Assembly: GCF_000720185.1 (NCBI RefSeq)
Contig: NZ_JOIY01000008.1
Span: 1 to 64,000, forward strand
Source of the DNA: Streptomyces sp. NRRL S-340
GTDB lineage: Bacteria; Actinomycetota; Actinomycetes; Streptomycetales; Streptomycetaceae
Reading direction: 5' to 3'
Length of the DNA: 64,000 nucleotides
Shown here piece by piece: positions 47,752-55,908 of this stretch (positions are counted from its first letter, which is position 1; every line of letters begins with the position of its first letter). Position numbers and translations under genes: made by a program. Under the pieces are notes generated by a model that was not told where the DNA came from, ran no database searches, and was given only the letters and a program-made list of their open reading frames with translations.

Positions 47752-49416
47752 GTGCGTACGCAGTCACCCGGACGCAGATCACCCGCCCTGCTCGGCGTCC
47801 TCGCCCTGCTCGGGGCGCTGCTGTCCCTGTGGGCGCAGCCCGCCTCGGCCGCCCCCGCCGGCCAGGTACTGGCCTCCCCCGACCTGGCGGCACACCCGCA
47901 GGGCGACGACAGCTACCCGCGCGCCGTCCGCCTCGACCACGACGGCTCGTCCGGCCGGACCATGCTGGCCACCTACGCCCAGCGCAACCAGGGCTCCGTC
48001 AACGTGCTGCCGATCCACCGCAGCACCGACGGCGGCCGCACCTGGAGCGCCGCGCCCATCTCGACGATCGCCTCGCACACCGCCGGATGGGACATCGAGG
48101 CACCCGTCCTCTACGAGGTACCGCGCACCGCGAACGGCCTGAACCAGGGCGACCTGCTCGCCGCCGGCACCGCCTGGAAGGCCGGCGACTACACCACGCA
48201 GAAGATCGAGGTCTTCAAGAGCACCGACCAGGGACAGAGCTGGCAGTACCTGTCCGACTGCACCCGCACCAGCGGCCTGCCGAACACCATCGGGCACGGG
48301 ATCTGGGAGCCCTGGTTCCTGCTCGCCCCGAACAACACGCTGGCCTGCTTCATCTCCGACGAGCGACCCGCGAACAGCCCCACCAACAACCAGGTCATCG
48401 GGCACTACACGTCCACCGACGGCGGACACACCTGGAGCGGCGCCCTCACCCAGGACGTCGCCTTCCCCGCCGACAACCTCGCCCGCCCCGGCATGTCCGT
48501 GGTCGTCCCGCTGCCGAACGGGACGTTCATGATGGCGTACGAGATGTGCCGGGACGCCACCGACGCCGACCACGCCTGCGAGGTGTACACCAAGACCAGC
48601 CCCGACGGTCTGAACTGGGCACCCGCCGACAACCCGGGAACCCTGGTGCGGACCGCCGACGGGCGGCAACTGCTGCACACCCCCTACCTGGCCTGGACCC
48701 CGGGCGGCGGACCGCAGGGCACCCTCCTCCTGTCCGGGCAGCGCGTCGTCACCGGACCCACCGGGAACAAGGCCGTGATGGCCGAGTCGGGCACCGTGGT
48801 GTTCGCCAACACCCGCCTGGGCGCGGGGGAGTGGACCGAGGTGGAGGCCCCGGTGCTGACCGCGCCGACCGGCGGCTACAACAGCGGTGAACCGTCCTGC
48901 CCGGGCTACAGCTCACCGATCGTCCCGGGCGCCGACGGCACCTCCTTCCTCTACCTCAGCGCCACCTGGCTCGGCACCGGCAACCAGTGCCAGGTCCGCT
49001 TCGGCACCGGTGCGCTCGGCGGCCCGGTGGGGCAGGTCACGACGCCGTGGACGGCGGGCAAGTGTCTCGACGTCGACACCAACACCAACGGCAACGGCAA
49101 GGCCGCCCAGCTGTGGGACTGCAACACGGCCACCGGCCAGCGCTGGTCCGTCGCCCCTGACGGCACTCTGCGCGCGTTCGGCAAGTGCCTGGACATCGAC
49201 GCCAACGCCACCGCCAACTTCAGCAAGGTGCAGCTGTGGGACTGCGCCGCGGGTGTCGGCGGCCAGCAGTGGCGCCACCAGCCCGACGGCTCTTTGCTGA
49301 ACCCGCAGTCCGGCCGCTGCCTGGACATCCCGTCCGGCGGCACCGCCAACGGCACGAAGCTGCAGATCTACGACTGCAACGGCCTCGGCACCCAGAAGTG
49401 GAACCTGCCCGCGTAG
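47752..49416 (+). CDS. Secreted BNR/sialidase-fold hydrolase (GH93-like) with CBM13
   Basis: A 554-residue exported protein. The signal peptide is residues 1-34 (LLGVLALLGALLSLWAQPASA). A six-bladed propeller follows, with BNR-type boxes STDGGRTWS, STDQGQSWQ and STDGGHTWSG. Conserved-looking acidic segments WDIEAPVLYEV, GIWEPWF and FMMAYEMC fit exo-alpha-1,5-L-arabinanases (GH93), rather than sialidases with their Arg triad. Residues ~425-554 are a ricin-type CBM13 trefoil with three CLD(V/I)D...QLWDC repeats. A GTG start follows GAAAGGAG. It would release arabinobiose for the ABC importer; the GH93 assignment needs a profile search. Confidence 0.82.
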   Translation: MRTQSPGRRSPALLGVLALLGALLSLWAQPASAAPAGQVLASPDLAAHPQGDDSYPRAVRLDHDGSSGRTMLATYAQRNQGSVNVLPIHRSTDGGRTWSAAPISTIASHTAGWDIEAPVLYEVPRTANGLNQGDLLAAGTAWKAGDYTTQKIEVFKSTDQGQSWQYLSDCTRTSGLPNTIGHGIWEPWFLLAPNNTLACFISDERPANSPTNNQVIGHYTSTDGGHTWSGALTQDVAFPADNLARPGMSVVVPLPNGTFMMAYEMCRDATDADHACEVYTKTSPDGLNWAPADNPGTLVRTADGRQLLHTPYLAWTPGGGPQGTLLLSGQRVVTGPTGNKAVMAESGTVVFANTRLGAGEWTEVEAPVLTAPTGGYNSGEPSCPGYSSPIVPGADGTSFLYLSATWLGTGNQCQVRFGTGALGGPVGQVTTPWTAGKCLDVDTNTNGNGKAAQLWDCNTATGQRWSVAPDGTLRAFGKCLDIDANATANFSKVQLWDCAAGVGGQQWRHQPDGSLLNPQSGRCLDIPSGGTANGTKLQIYDCNGLGTQKWNLPA

Positions 49417-49609
49417 CAGGTCATCCGGCGGCCGCGGCCAAGCCGTAGGCCGGCCGGTCCAGCACGTCCCGGGGAGAGCCGCACGGGATCCGGAGAGGGA
49501 CAGGGATCCGTTGCGGGCGCCGCCATCCGGGGGTGCTGGACCGGCCACCGGGATGCGCTGGACCGGCGCCGGAGGTGGCGGCCCGTTGCGCGGCCGGGCG
49601 GCCGCGGCG

Positions 49610-50479
49610 TCACCGCGGGGTGTCGTAGGTGTAGAAGCCCTGGCCCGACTTGACGCCCAGGTGTCCCGCGTCGACGTACTTCCTCAGCAGTTCCCTGGGG
49701 CCCGAGGGCAGGTGGGGGCGTTCCTGCGCGTAGTGGTTCTCGATGTCCAGGACGACGTCGAGGCCGACCTGGTCCATCATCCTGAAGGGGCCGGCCCCGA
49801 GGCCCGTGTTGATCTTCCACATCTCGTCCACGTCCTGGGGGGTGGAGACCCCCTCGGCCACGACCGCGAGCGCCTCGCGCTTGATGGCGGCCCAGACGCG
49901 GTTGAAGATGAAGCCGGTGGACTCCTTGCGCGCCAGGAACGGGAAGATGCCGAAGCGCGGGAGTTCACGCCGGAGCAGGTCGACGATCCCCGGGTCGGTG
50001 TGTCCGTCGGACATGAGGTCCACCGCGTTCTGCTGCGGCGGCATGTAGAAATGCATGTTCAGCACCCGCTCGGGGTGTGCGACCCGGTCGATGAACTCAC
50101 CGGTCGCGTACGACGAGGAGTTGCTGGCCAGGATGGTGTCGGGCCCGGCCGCCCGGTCCAGTTCCCCGAAGATCTCCTTCTTCAGGTCGAGGCGTTCCGG
50201 GACCGCCTCCACGACCAGCCAGGCGTCCAGCAGTGCTTCGGTCAGGTCGTCGGTGACCGCGACCCGGCCCGGTTCTCCGCCGTCGAGTCCGGCCGCGATC
50301 TCGCGCACGTGCTCCTCGACGTAGGCCCGCGCCGCCGCGCTCGGCTCCGGGGACCTGTCGTAGATCCGTACGAGACCGCCGCGAGTGGCGAACATGAGGG
50401 CGATCCGCCGGCCGAGCGTGCCGGCGCCGATGACGGCGACCGGCCGGTTCCGGATGTCCTGGGGGAGGGTGAATGCCAT
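49610..50479 (-). CDS. 3-hydroxyacyl-CoA dehydrogenase-like enzyme (1)
   Basis: A 289-residue NAD-dependent beta-hydroxy-acid or hydroxyacyl-CoA dehydrogenase. The Rossmann motif GAGTLGRRIALMFATRG, VVEAVPERLDLKKEIFGELD, ASNSSSYATGEF (catalytic Ser region), NMHFYMPP (in place of the usual HFFNP) and GFIFNRVWAAIKREALAV complete the set. The HFYMPP variation suggests a substrate other than ordinary fatty acyl-CoA. It is the last gene of the leftward set opposite LysR. Confidence 0.9.
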   Translation of the reverse strand: MAFTLPQDIRNRPVAVIGAGTLGRRIALMFATRGGLVRIYDRSPEPSAAARAYVEEHVREIAAGLDGGEPGRVAVTDDLTEALLDAWLVVEAVPERLDLKKEIFGELDRAAGPDTILASNSSSYATGEFIDRVAHPERVLNMHFYMPPQQNAVDLMSDGHTDPGIVDLLRRELPRFGIFPFLARKESTGFIFNRVWAAIKREALAVVAEGVSTPQDVDEMWKINTGLGAGPFRMMDQVGLDVVLDIENHYAQERPHLPSGPRELLRKYVDAGHLGVKSGQGFYTYDTPR

Positions 50480-50585
50480 GTCTGTCTCCTGTGCTTCGTC
50501 GGGTGTCGCGGTGTGCGCAGAGCGCGGCGGCCACCGCGCTCTCCGCGCCGTCGCGGGGCGGCCGGTGCCGGTGCGAGAGCGCTGT

Positions 50586-51497
50586 CTAGCGCTCCACCAG
50601 GCACAGTCCGGTCAGGGGGTACGGGAGCCGGACGATGTCGCGCGGCTCCTGGCCGGCGGCAGGACCGTCCGGCAGCGGAACCGCGCGGATGTGGCCGTGG
50701 AGGTCGGAGACGTAGGCGATGCCGGCCTCGCCGTCGACGGCGAGGCCGATCGCCTCCTCGAACCCGTCGGCGAGGATCTCGGGGCGCTGTCCCGCGGCTC
50801 CGGCGGGCGGCAGGGGAGCACGGTTGAGCGTGTTCCCGGCGGGCGGGGCCCCGCGGTCGGTCCAGTACAGCCGGTCGCCGTGCAGGTGCAGGTCGATGGG
50901 CTCGGGCAGGTCGCTCCACAGCACTTCGATGTCCGTGCGGTCCGCGGCGGTCTGTCCGGCGGGGATGTCCAGCCCGGCGCGCAGGATCCGGCCCCTGCCG
51001 CCCTTGGCCGGCCCCTTCTGCGTCCAGTACAGGTGCCCTCGGGCGGGGTCGACCGCCACGCCGACACACTCGCCCGTGATCCCGTCCTCGGGAGGATTGA
51101 CCACGAGGTCGGTCAGGCCGGTGCCGTCGGCCCGGACCCGGCTGACGCGGCGTCCCTCGCGGTCGCCCCAGTACAGGGTGCCGGCCCCGTCGGTGGTGAG
51201 CTGCTTGCCCGTGGTCATCGCCCCGGGCGGGACCAGGTCGCGCCGTTGTCCGCCGTCCGGGCCCAGGGCGTGCACGCCGCCGTCGGGGCGGGAGAAGTCC
51301 TGGCCCGCTTCGCCGGGCACGCGGGGATCGCTCACGGGAGTGCCCATCGTCGTCCAGTAGACGGCGGCGGAGTCCGCGGTGATGCCGTCCGGGGCGGGAC
51401 CGGCGTCCTCCAGGAGGGTGTGCACCCGGCCGTCCGGAAGACTCACCCGCAGCACCTTCCCCGGCAGGATCTGCAGCGCGAGCAGTGTTTTCGGCAT
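50586..51497 (-). CDS. YWTD/SMP-30-like beta-propeller protein
   Basis: A 303-residue cytoplasmic beta-propeller with repeated YWT/LYWTD motifs (AVYWTTMG, TLYWGDREG, LYWTQKG, LYWTDRG) of LDL-receptor YWTD or SMP-30 type. SMP-30 relatives are lactonases. No signal peptide is seen. Its position between two dehydrogenase genes would suit a lactonase step, but catalytic metal ligands cannot be assigned by eye. Confidence 0.78.
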   Translation of the reverse strand: MPKTLLALQILPGKVLRVSLPDGRVHTLLEDAGPAPDGITADSAAVYWTTMGTPVSDPRVPGEAGQDFSRPDGGVHALGPDGGQRRDLVPPGAMTTGKQLTTDGAGTLYWGDREGRRVSRVRADGTGLTDLVVNPPEDGITGECVGVAVDPARGHLYWTQKGPAKGGRGRILRAGLDIPAGQTAADRTDIEVLWSDLPEPIDLHLHGDRLYWTDRGAPPAGNTLNRAPLPPAGAAGQRPEILADGFEEAIGLAVDGEAGIAYVSDLHGHIRAVPLPDGPAAGQEPRDIVRLPYPLTGLCLVER

Positions 51498-51628
51498 GAT
51501 GGCTTTCCTTGCTCTGTTGCCTCGGTGGCGTGGCCCCGCCCCGGTGGGCGGAAGGGGCGTGGGCGCGGTCTTTCCGGCTCCGGCGCGGGCGTCTTCCGTC
51601 CGGGGCGGTCCTCTGCGCTCCGGCGCGG

Positions 51629-52522
51629 TCACCCTCGCGTCTTGCCGTCCCGGGGCGCGGGACCTTGCCAGCCGAGCGGCCCGAGGACGGAACGGGTGCG
51701 CTCGTCGCGCCGGTCCGCGAGGCGTTCGTAGGCTGCTTCCCCGGTGCCGTAGGCCTCTTCGACGGCGTCGAGGACCTCGCCCAGGCGGGCCGGGTCCGGG
51801 GTGCCGGTCTCGAAGGTCATCTGCGAGCCGACGTGCTCGACCAGATGGCGCATGCCGGCGGGACCGCCGCCCAGTGACCCGCTCTCGAACGGTCCCGTCA
51901 CCGCCCAGCGCAGTCCCAGCGAGGCGCGGACGAGGTCGTCGAGTTCCCGGACGCCGATGACGCCCTGCTGCACGAGGTACACCGCCTGGTCGTTGAAGAC
52001 CTTCTGCAGGCGGTTGCCGACGAAGCCGGGGATCTCCTTGTCCAGCCGGATCGGCAGCTTGCCGAGACCGCGGTACACCTCGAGTGCCCGCTCGACCGTT
52101 CCCGCGGCCGTCCGCGGCCCGGGCACCACCTCCACCAGCGGCATGAGTTCCGGCGGGTTGAACGGGTGCCCGATCACGATCCGGCCGGCCGCCGGGTTGC
52201 CCCGGGCGATGACCGAGGGCAGCAGGGACGAAGAGGAGGAGGCCAGCACCACGTCGTCCCGTGTGTGCGCGGCCAGGGCCGCGAACATCTCCTCCTTGAC
52301 CTCGATCCGCTCCGGCCCGGCCTCCTGCACGAAGTCCGCCCCGCTCGCGGCGGCGGCCAGGTCGGCGGTCGCGGTCACCGGACGGCCCGGAAGCTCCCGC
52401 CGCACCAGTTCGCGCAGGTCGGGCCGCGGGTCGGTGACGCGTACCTCCCAGCCGGCCTCGTCGAACAGACGGGCCCAGGAGAGACCGATGACACCGGCGC
52501 CGACGATCGTCACGACCGCCAT
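51629..52522 (-). CDS. 3-hydroxyacyl-CoA dehydrogenase-like enzyme (2)
   Basis: A 297-residue enzyme of the same family: GAGVIGLSWARLFDEAGW (NAD site), FVQEAGPERIEVKEEMFAAL, ASSSSSLLPS, GHPFNPPELMPLVEVVPG, GFVGNRLQKVFNDQAVYLV. The HPFNPPELMPLVE wording is that of the L-gulonate dehydrogenase/lambda-crystallin/carnitine dehydrogenase branch. It is only distantly similar to the enzyme at 49610. First gene of the leftward set and the nearest to the divergent LysR. Some codons after 52480 overlap likely promoter sequence. Confidence 0.9.
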   Translation of the reverse strand: MAVVTIVGAGVIGLSWARLFDEAGWEVRVTDPRPDLRELVRRELPGRPVTATADLAAAASGADFVQEAGPERIEVKEEMFAALAAHTRDDVVLASSSSSLLPSVIARGNPAAGRIVIGHPFNPPELMPLVEVVPGPRTAAGTVERALEVYRGLGKLPIRLDKEIPGFVGNRLQKVFNDQAVYLVQQGVIGVRELDDLVRASLGLRWAVTGPFESGSLGGGPAGMRHLVEHVGSQMTFETGTPDPARLGEVLDAVEEAYGTGEAAYERLADRRDERTRSVLGPLGWQGPAPRDGKTRG

Positions 52523-52727
52523 GTGAATCACCTCGGAAAAAGGGCGGAGAAGAACTGGCACGGGCCCGGCCCGGCGACCGTCGCCGTCTCGGACGAAGGG
52601 ACGGGAGCGGTAAGAGGTGAGCGGGCTGGACTGAACGGGGGCGTTCAGTGCCGCGCACTCCGGCGGGCGGTTCCGGTGACCAAGTGGACACCCGATAGGT
52701 CGGGTCTGTCCAATATATGATTATCTA

Positions 52728-53651
52728 GTGAGTGATATGCCCAGTGATATCAGCCTGTCGCGCCGGCTCCTCGAACAGTTCCTCGTGGTCGCTCAGGAGA
52801 AACACTTCGGCAGGGCCGCCGAACGGCTCGGCATGAGCCAGCCGCCGCTCAGCCAGTCCATCCAGCGGCTGGAACGCACGGTCGGGGCGCGCCTTCTCGA
52901 CCGGGGACCCGGCGGTGTCCGGCTGACCGCGGCCGGCGAGGGATTCGCCACCGACGCGCAGCGCCTGCTCGACCTGCAGACCGCGGCCGTGGCCCGGGCC
53001 CGCCGCGTGGCGTCGGGCATCAGGGGAGAGGTGCGGGTCGGATACGTGAGCCTGCTGAGCTACCTCTACCTCCCCGCCATGCTGCAGGCCGCGGCAGCCC
53101 ACCTGCCCGAACTCCGTGTCCACCTGCAGCACGACTCCTCGGCCGGCGTGGTCGACCAGGTCCGCGGCGGGACCCTGGACCTCGGATTCGTCCGCGACCC
53201 GGCCCGGCTCACCGGCGACCTCGTCAGCACCGTCATCGCCACCGAGCGGATCGGCGCCGCCCTGCCTGACGGCCACCGGCTGGCCGAGGCGGACGGCATC
53301 GATCTCGCGCAGCTCGCCGACGAGGACTTCGTCCTGCCCGACCCGGTCGCACTCCCGGCGCTGGCCGAGCAGGTCCACGTCGCCTGCCGCGAAGCCGGAT
53401 TCACCCCCCGGGCGGTGGCCGTGGCCGACGACCTCAGCGGCCTGTTCAGCTACGTCGGCGCGGGCCTCTGCGTCAGCCTCGCCCCCGAAGGCCTGCGTCA
53501 CCTCGCCTTCGCCGGGGTACGACTGGTACCGCTCCGCGGGCGCTCCGGGCACCTCGACACGGCAGTGCACGCCCTCCACCGTCCCGACGCCGACCCCGCG
53601 GTGATCCGTCTCCTCGCGGTGGCCCGCAACGCACAGCTCCGGACCCGCTGA
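52728..53651 (+). CDS. LysR-family regulator
   Basis: A 307-residue activator with the helix-turn-helix LEQFLVVAQEKHFGRAAERLGMSQPPLSQSIQRLERTVGARLLDR and a two-lobed ligand domain (RVGYVSLLSYLYLPAML, GGTLDLGFVRDP, GLFSYVGAGLCVSLAPEG). GTG 52728 is immediately preceded by an AT-rich stretch around 52710-52726 (CCAATATATGATTATCTAG). ATG 52737 is an alternative start. By its divergent position it should regulate the dehydrogenase/propeller genes. Confidence 0.92.
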   Translation: MSDMPSDISLSRRLLEQFLVVAQEKHFGRAAERLGMSQPPLSQSIQRLERTVGARLLDRGPGGVRLTAAGEGFATDAQRLLDLQTAAVARARRVASGIRGEVRVGYVSLLSYLYLPAMLQAAAAHLPELRVHLQHDSSAGVVDQVRGGTLDLGFVRDPARLTGDLVSTVIATERIGAALPDGHRLAEADGIDLAQLADEDFVLPDPVALPALAEQVHVACREAGFTPRAVAVADDLSGLFSYVGAGLCVSLAPEGLRHLAFAGVRLVPLRGRSGHLDTAVHALHRPDADPAVIRLLAVARNAQLRTR

Positions 53652-53926
53652 CCCCGTCGGGGAGGTCGGGACGGTCGCTGACCGTCGTCGTGGAGGCGCT
53701 GCCACGAGCCCCCGCACACGCAAGGGCCGGACGGAGTGCGGGCCACGGGCCCGCGGAGCGGCCCCGCACCGCGGCCTGCTGCGCTCCTGGCTCAAGGACG
53801 TCCGGCTTGAGACCTTGATCCCGCTGAGCGGCAGCGGCAGCGGCGGCGGCGCCGGACGGCGCCCCTGCGTCCGGCCGTGACGACGTCAGCTGCCGCTCCC
53901 TGGAGGAGACGGCCGGCCCGCCGGGA

Positions 53927-54859
53927 TCAGCCGCGCGGGAAGCCGGCCCATGCGGCGATGGCGAAGGTGTCACCGTCCTGTCTGATCTCGGCGGCTCCGT
54001 GTCCCGGCCAGTGGGCCGGAATGACGAGTTCGCGCAACTCGGCGGCGCGGGAGAGGTAGGAGGCGCGGGTCCGGGCCGCGAGGGTGAGGTCGTCGCAGAA
54101 GCAGCTGTTCCACGCGGGTTCGAGGACCTGGACGGGGCTGTGCAGCATGTCCCCGACGAAGACGGCGCGGTCGGTGCCCGAGCGCAGGGTGAGGACGGAG
54201 GAGCCGGGAGTGTGACCCGGCGCGGCCTCCAGCAGCAGGTTGCAGTCGATGCGGTGGGCGCCCTCCCACAGCACCGCCTGCCCGCTGCGGTGGACGGGGG
54301 CGATGCTGTCGTCGAAGACGAGCTTGCTGCCCTCCCAGCGGACGCGCTCGTGGTCGTCGCGCGGTGCCCTGCCGCGACCAGGGCCTTGCGGGTCGAAGTA
54401 GGCGTTGTCGGCGCGGGGGATCAGGTACGTGGCGTTGGGGAAGGCGGGGACCCATTCGCCGTCGCGCAGCTCGGTGTTCCAGCCGACGTGGTCGTAGTGG
54501 ATGTGGGTGTTCACGACGACGTCGACGTCCTCGGGCGCGACGCCGGCCGCGCGCAGGCGGTCGGGGAAGTCGGTCTTCAGTCCGGCGAACTGCGGTACCT
54601 GCGGGCGCTCCCGGTCGTTGCCGACCCCGGTGTCCACCAGGATGGTCCTGCCCTCGCTGCGCAGGACCCAGGTCTGGATGCGGCAGTGGTAGGCGTCGTC
54701 GGCCGCCGTCCAGAAGTCGGGTTCCAGCCACTCCTGGTTGCGTCGCCAGGTGTGCTCGTCGCTCCCGGGGATGACGAAGCGGGCGGTACGGACGGGGCCG
54801 GACCATTCGACGACGCGGGTGATCTCCACGTTGCCGAGAGTGATGGTGTCTGCGGGCAT
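53927..54859 (-). CDS. Metallo-beta-lactamase-fold hydrolase (second copy)
   Basis: A 310-residue Zn hydrolase with THIHYDHVGWN as metal motif, PGHTPGSS, VGDMLHSPVQ and the C-terminal PAHWPGHG. No signal peptide. It shares architecture and the HVGWNTELRDGEWVPAFPNATY segment with the MBL protein at 11060, so the two are distant paralogues. It is 59 bp downstream of a TetR gene on the same strand, forming a small operon with it. Confidence 0.9.
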   Translation of the reverse strand: MPADTITLGNVEITRVVEWSGPVRTARFVIPGSDEHTWRRNQEWLEPDFWTAADDAYHCRIQTWVLRSEGRTILVDTGVGNDRERPQVPQFAGLKTDFPDRLRAAGVAPEDVDVVVNTHIHYDHVGWNTELRDGEWVPAFPNATYLIPRADNAYFDPQGPGRGRAPRDDHERVRWEGSKLVFDDSIAPVHRSGQAVLWEGAHRIDCNLLLEAAPGHTPGSSVLTLRSGTDRAVFVGDMLHSPVQVLEPAWNSCFCDDLTLAARTRASYLSRAAELRELVIPAHWPGHGAAEIRQDGDTFAIAAWAGFPRG

Positions 54860-54918
54860 ACCAGGTCCTCGAGGACGGGTATGGGATGCGGCGGTCGGGG
54901 GACCGGGCGCCGGGCGGT

Positions 54919-55605
54919 TCAGGCGGTGTGCGCCGGTCCGTCCGGCGCGGGTGCGTAACGGGCCAGGAAGGTGCGTACGGCCTCCTCGATCACCACGTCC
55001 GCCGAGGGCTGGCCGGCCGTCTCCGTCTCGAAGGCCATCACCCTCGGCCAGACGAGGAACTCCTGGATCAGGCCCATGAACTGGCGGGCCGCCAGGCGGG
55101 TGTCCGGGCACCGCAGACGGCCGCCGAGGACCAGGTCGTCGAGGCAGTCCGTGAACGCGTCCGCGATGGGTCCCTTGCCCAGCCGGTAGAACTCCTCGGC
55201 GATCCACGGCAGACGCCCCGACTCGCTCACCACGAGCCGGGCGAAACGGATCTGGTCCGTCTCGGCGGCGAAGCGCTGGAGGGACCGGGCGAACCCGCGC
55301 AGAACGTCCGCGACGCTCGAACCGGGGGGACTTTCGACGAGCCGGCGGTCCGGGCCGGTGAACGTCGACCAGTGGCGGCGGATCATCTCCCGGAAGACCG
55401 TCTCCTTGGACCCGAAGCGGTTGTAGACGGTCTGCCGGGAGACTCCGGCGCGCTCGGCCATCCGCTCCAGGTTGACGCCGTCGTAGCCGTCGGCGAGGAA
55501 GAGTTCCTTCGCCGCCGCGAGGATCTTCTCCGCGGAGGCCGGCCCGCGGCCCCCGCGTTCTTCGCGCCGCGTCCCGGGCCGGTCCGCGCTCGGTCGTCCG
55601 CTCAT
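54919..55605 (-). CDS. TetR-family regulator
   Basis: A 228-residue repressor. Entry helix AEKILAAAKELFLADGYDG, helix-turn-helix VNLERMAERAGVSRQTVYNRFGSKETVFREMI, and a TetR_C_7-like ligand domain (RFARLVVSESGRLPWIAEEFYRLG). ATG 55605. Located directly upstream of the MBL hydrolase and probably cotranscribed with it. Confidence 0.9.
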   Translation of the reverse strand: MSGRPSADRPGTRREERGGRGPASAEKILAAAKELFLADGYDGVNLERMAERAGVSRQTVYNRFGSKETVFREMIRRHWSTFTGPDRRLVESPPGSSVADVLRGFARSLQRFAAETDQIRFARLVVSESGRLPWIAEEFYRLGKGPIADAFTDCLDDLVLGGRLRCPDTRLAARQFMGLIQEFLVWPRVMAFETETAGQPSADVVIEEAVRTFLARYAPAPDGPAHTA

Positions 55606-55822
55606 GCCGTCCCGCTCCTCGCTCGCATGCCGGGTGAGCCTGCCCGGCCGGGGTGCCCGTGCGGTGGCCGCGCTCCGCACGGGAGCGGCGGGCCGGCCGG
55701 TGCCTCGGCGGCCGTGAAGCAGCCGGTCGCAGTGGCGCCCAAGGCGGATTCCCGGCGGCGGACCGTGCCCGCCGCCGGCGAACGGCCGGCTGCCGTCACG
55801 CCCGGACCTCAGCCGGTCTTTT

Positions 55823-55837
55823 ACTTTGCAGTACAGT
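55823..55837. promoter_or_regulatory. Possible TetR operator in the tetR-MBL leader
   Basis: ACTTTGCAGTACAGT is an imperfect palindrome of pattern ACTnTnCnGnAnAGT. It is AT-rich compared with its surroundings, 220 bp upstream of the tetR start and within the MFS-tetR gap. Confidence 0.35.
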
Positions 55838-55908
55838 CCAATTGGGGCGGGACAAACCCCTCGGCAAGACCCGGCAGAGCGTCTCGGCCGCGTGCCCGGC
55901 CCCTTCCT

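Noticed and set aside
53652..53926. Possible gene in the LysR-MBL gap
   Set aside because: Frames here are continuations of shadows; no start with a ribosome site and no family match.
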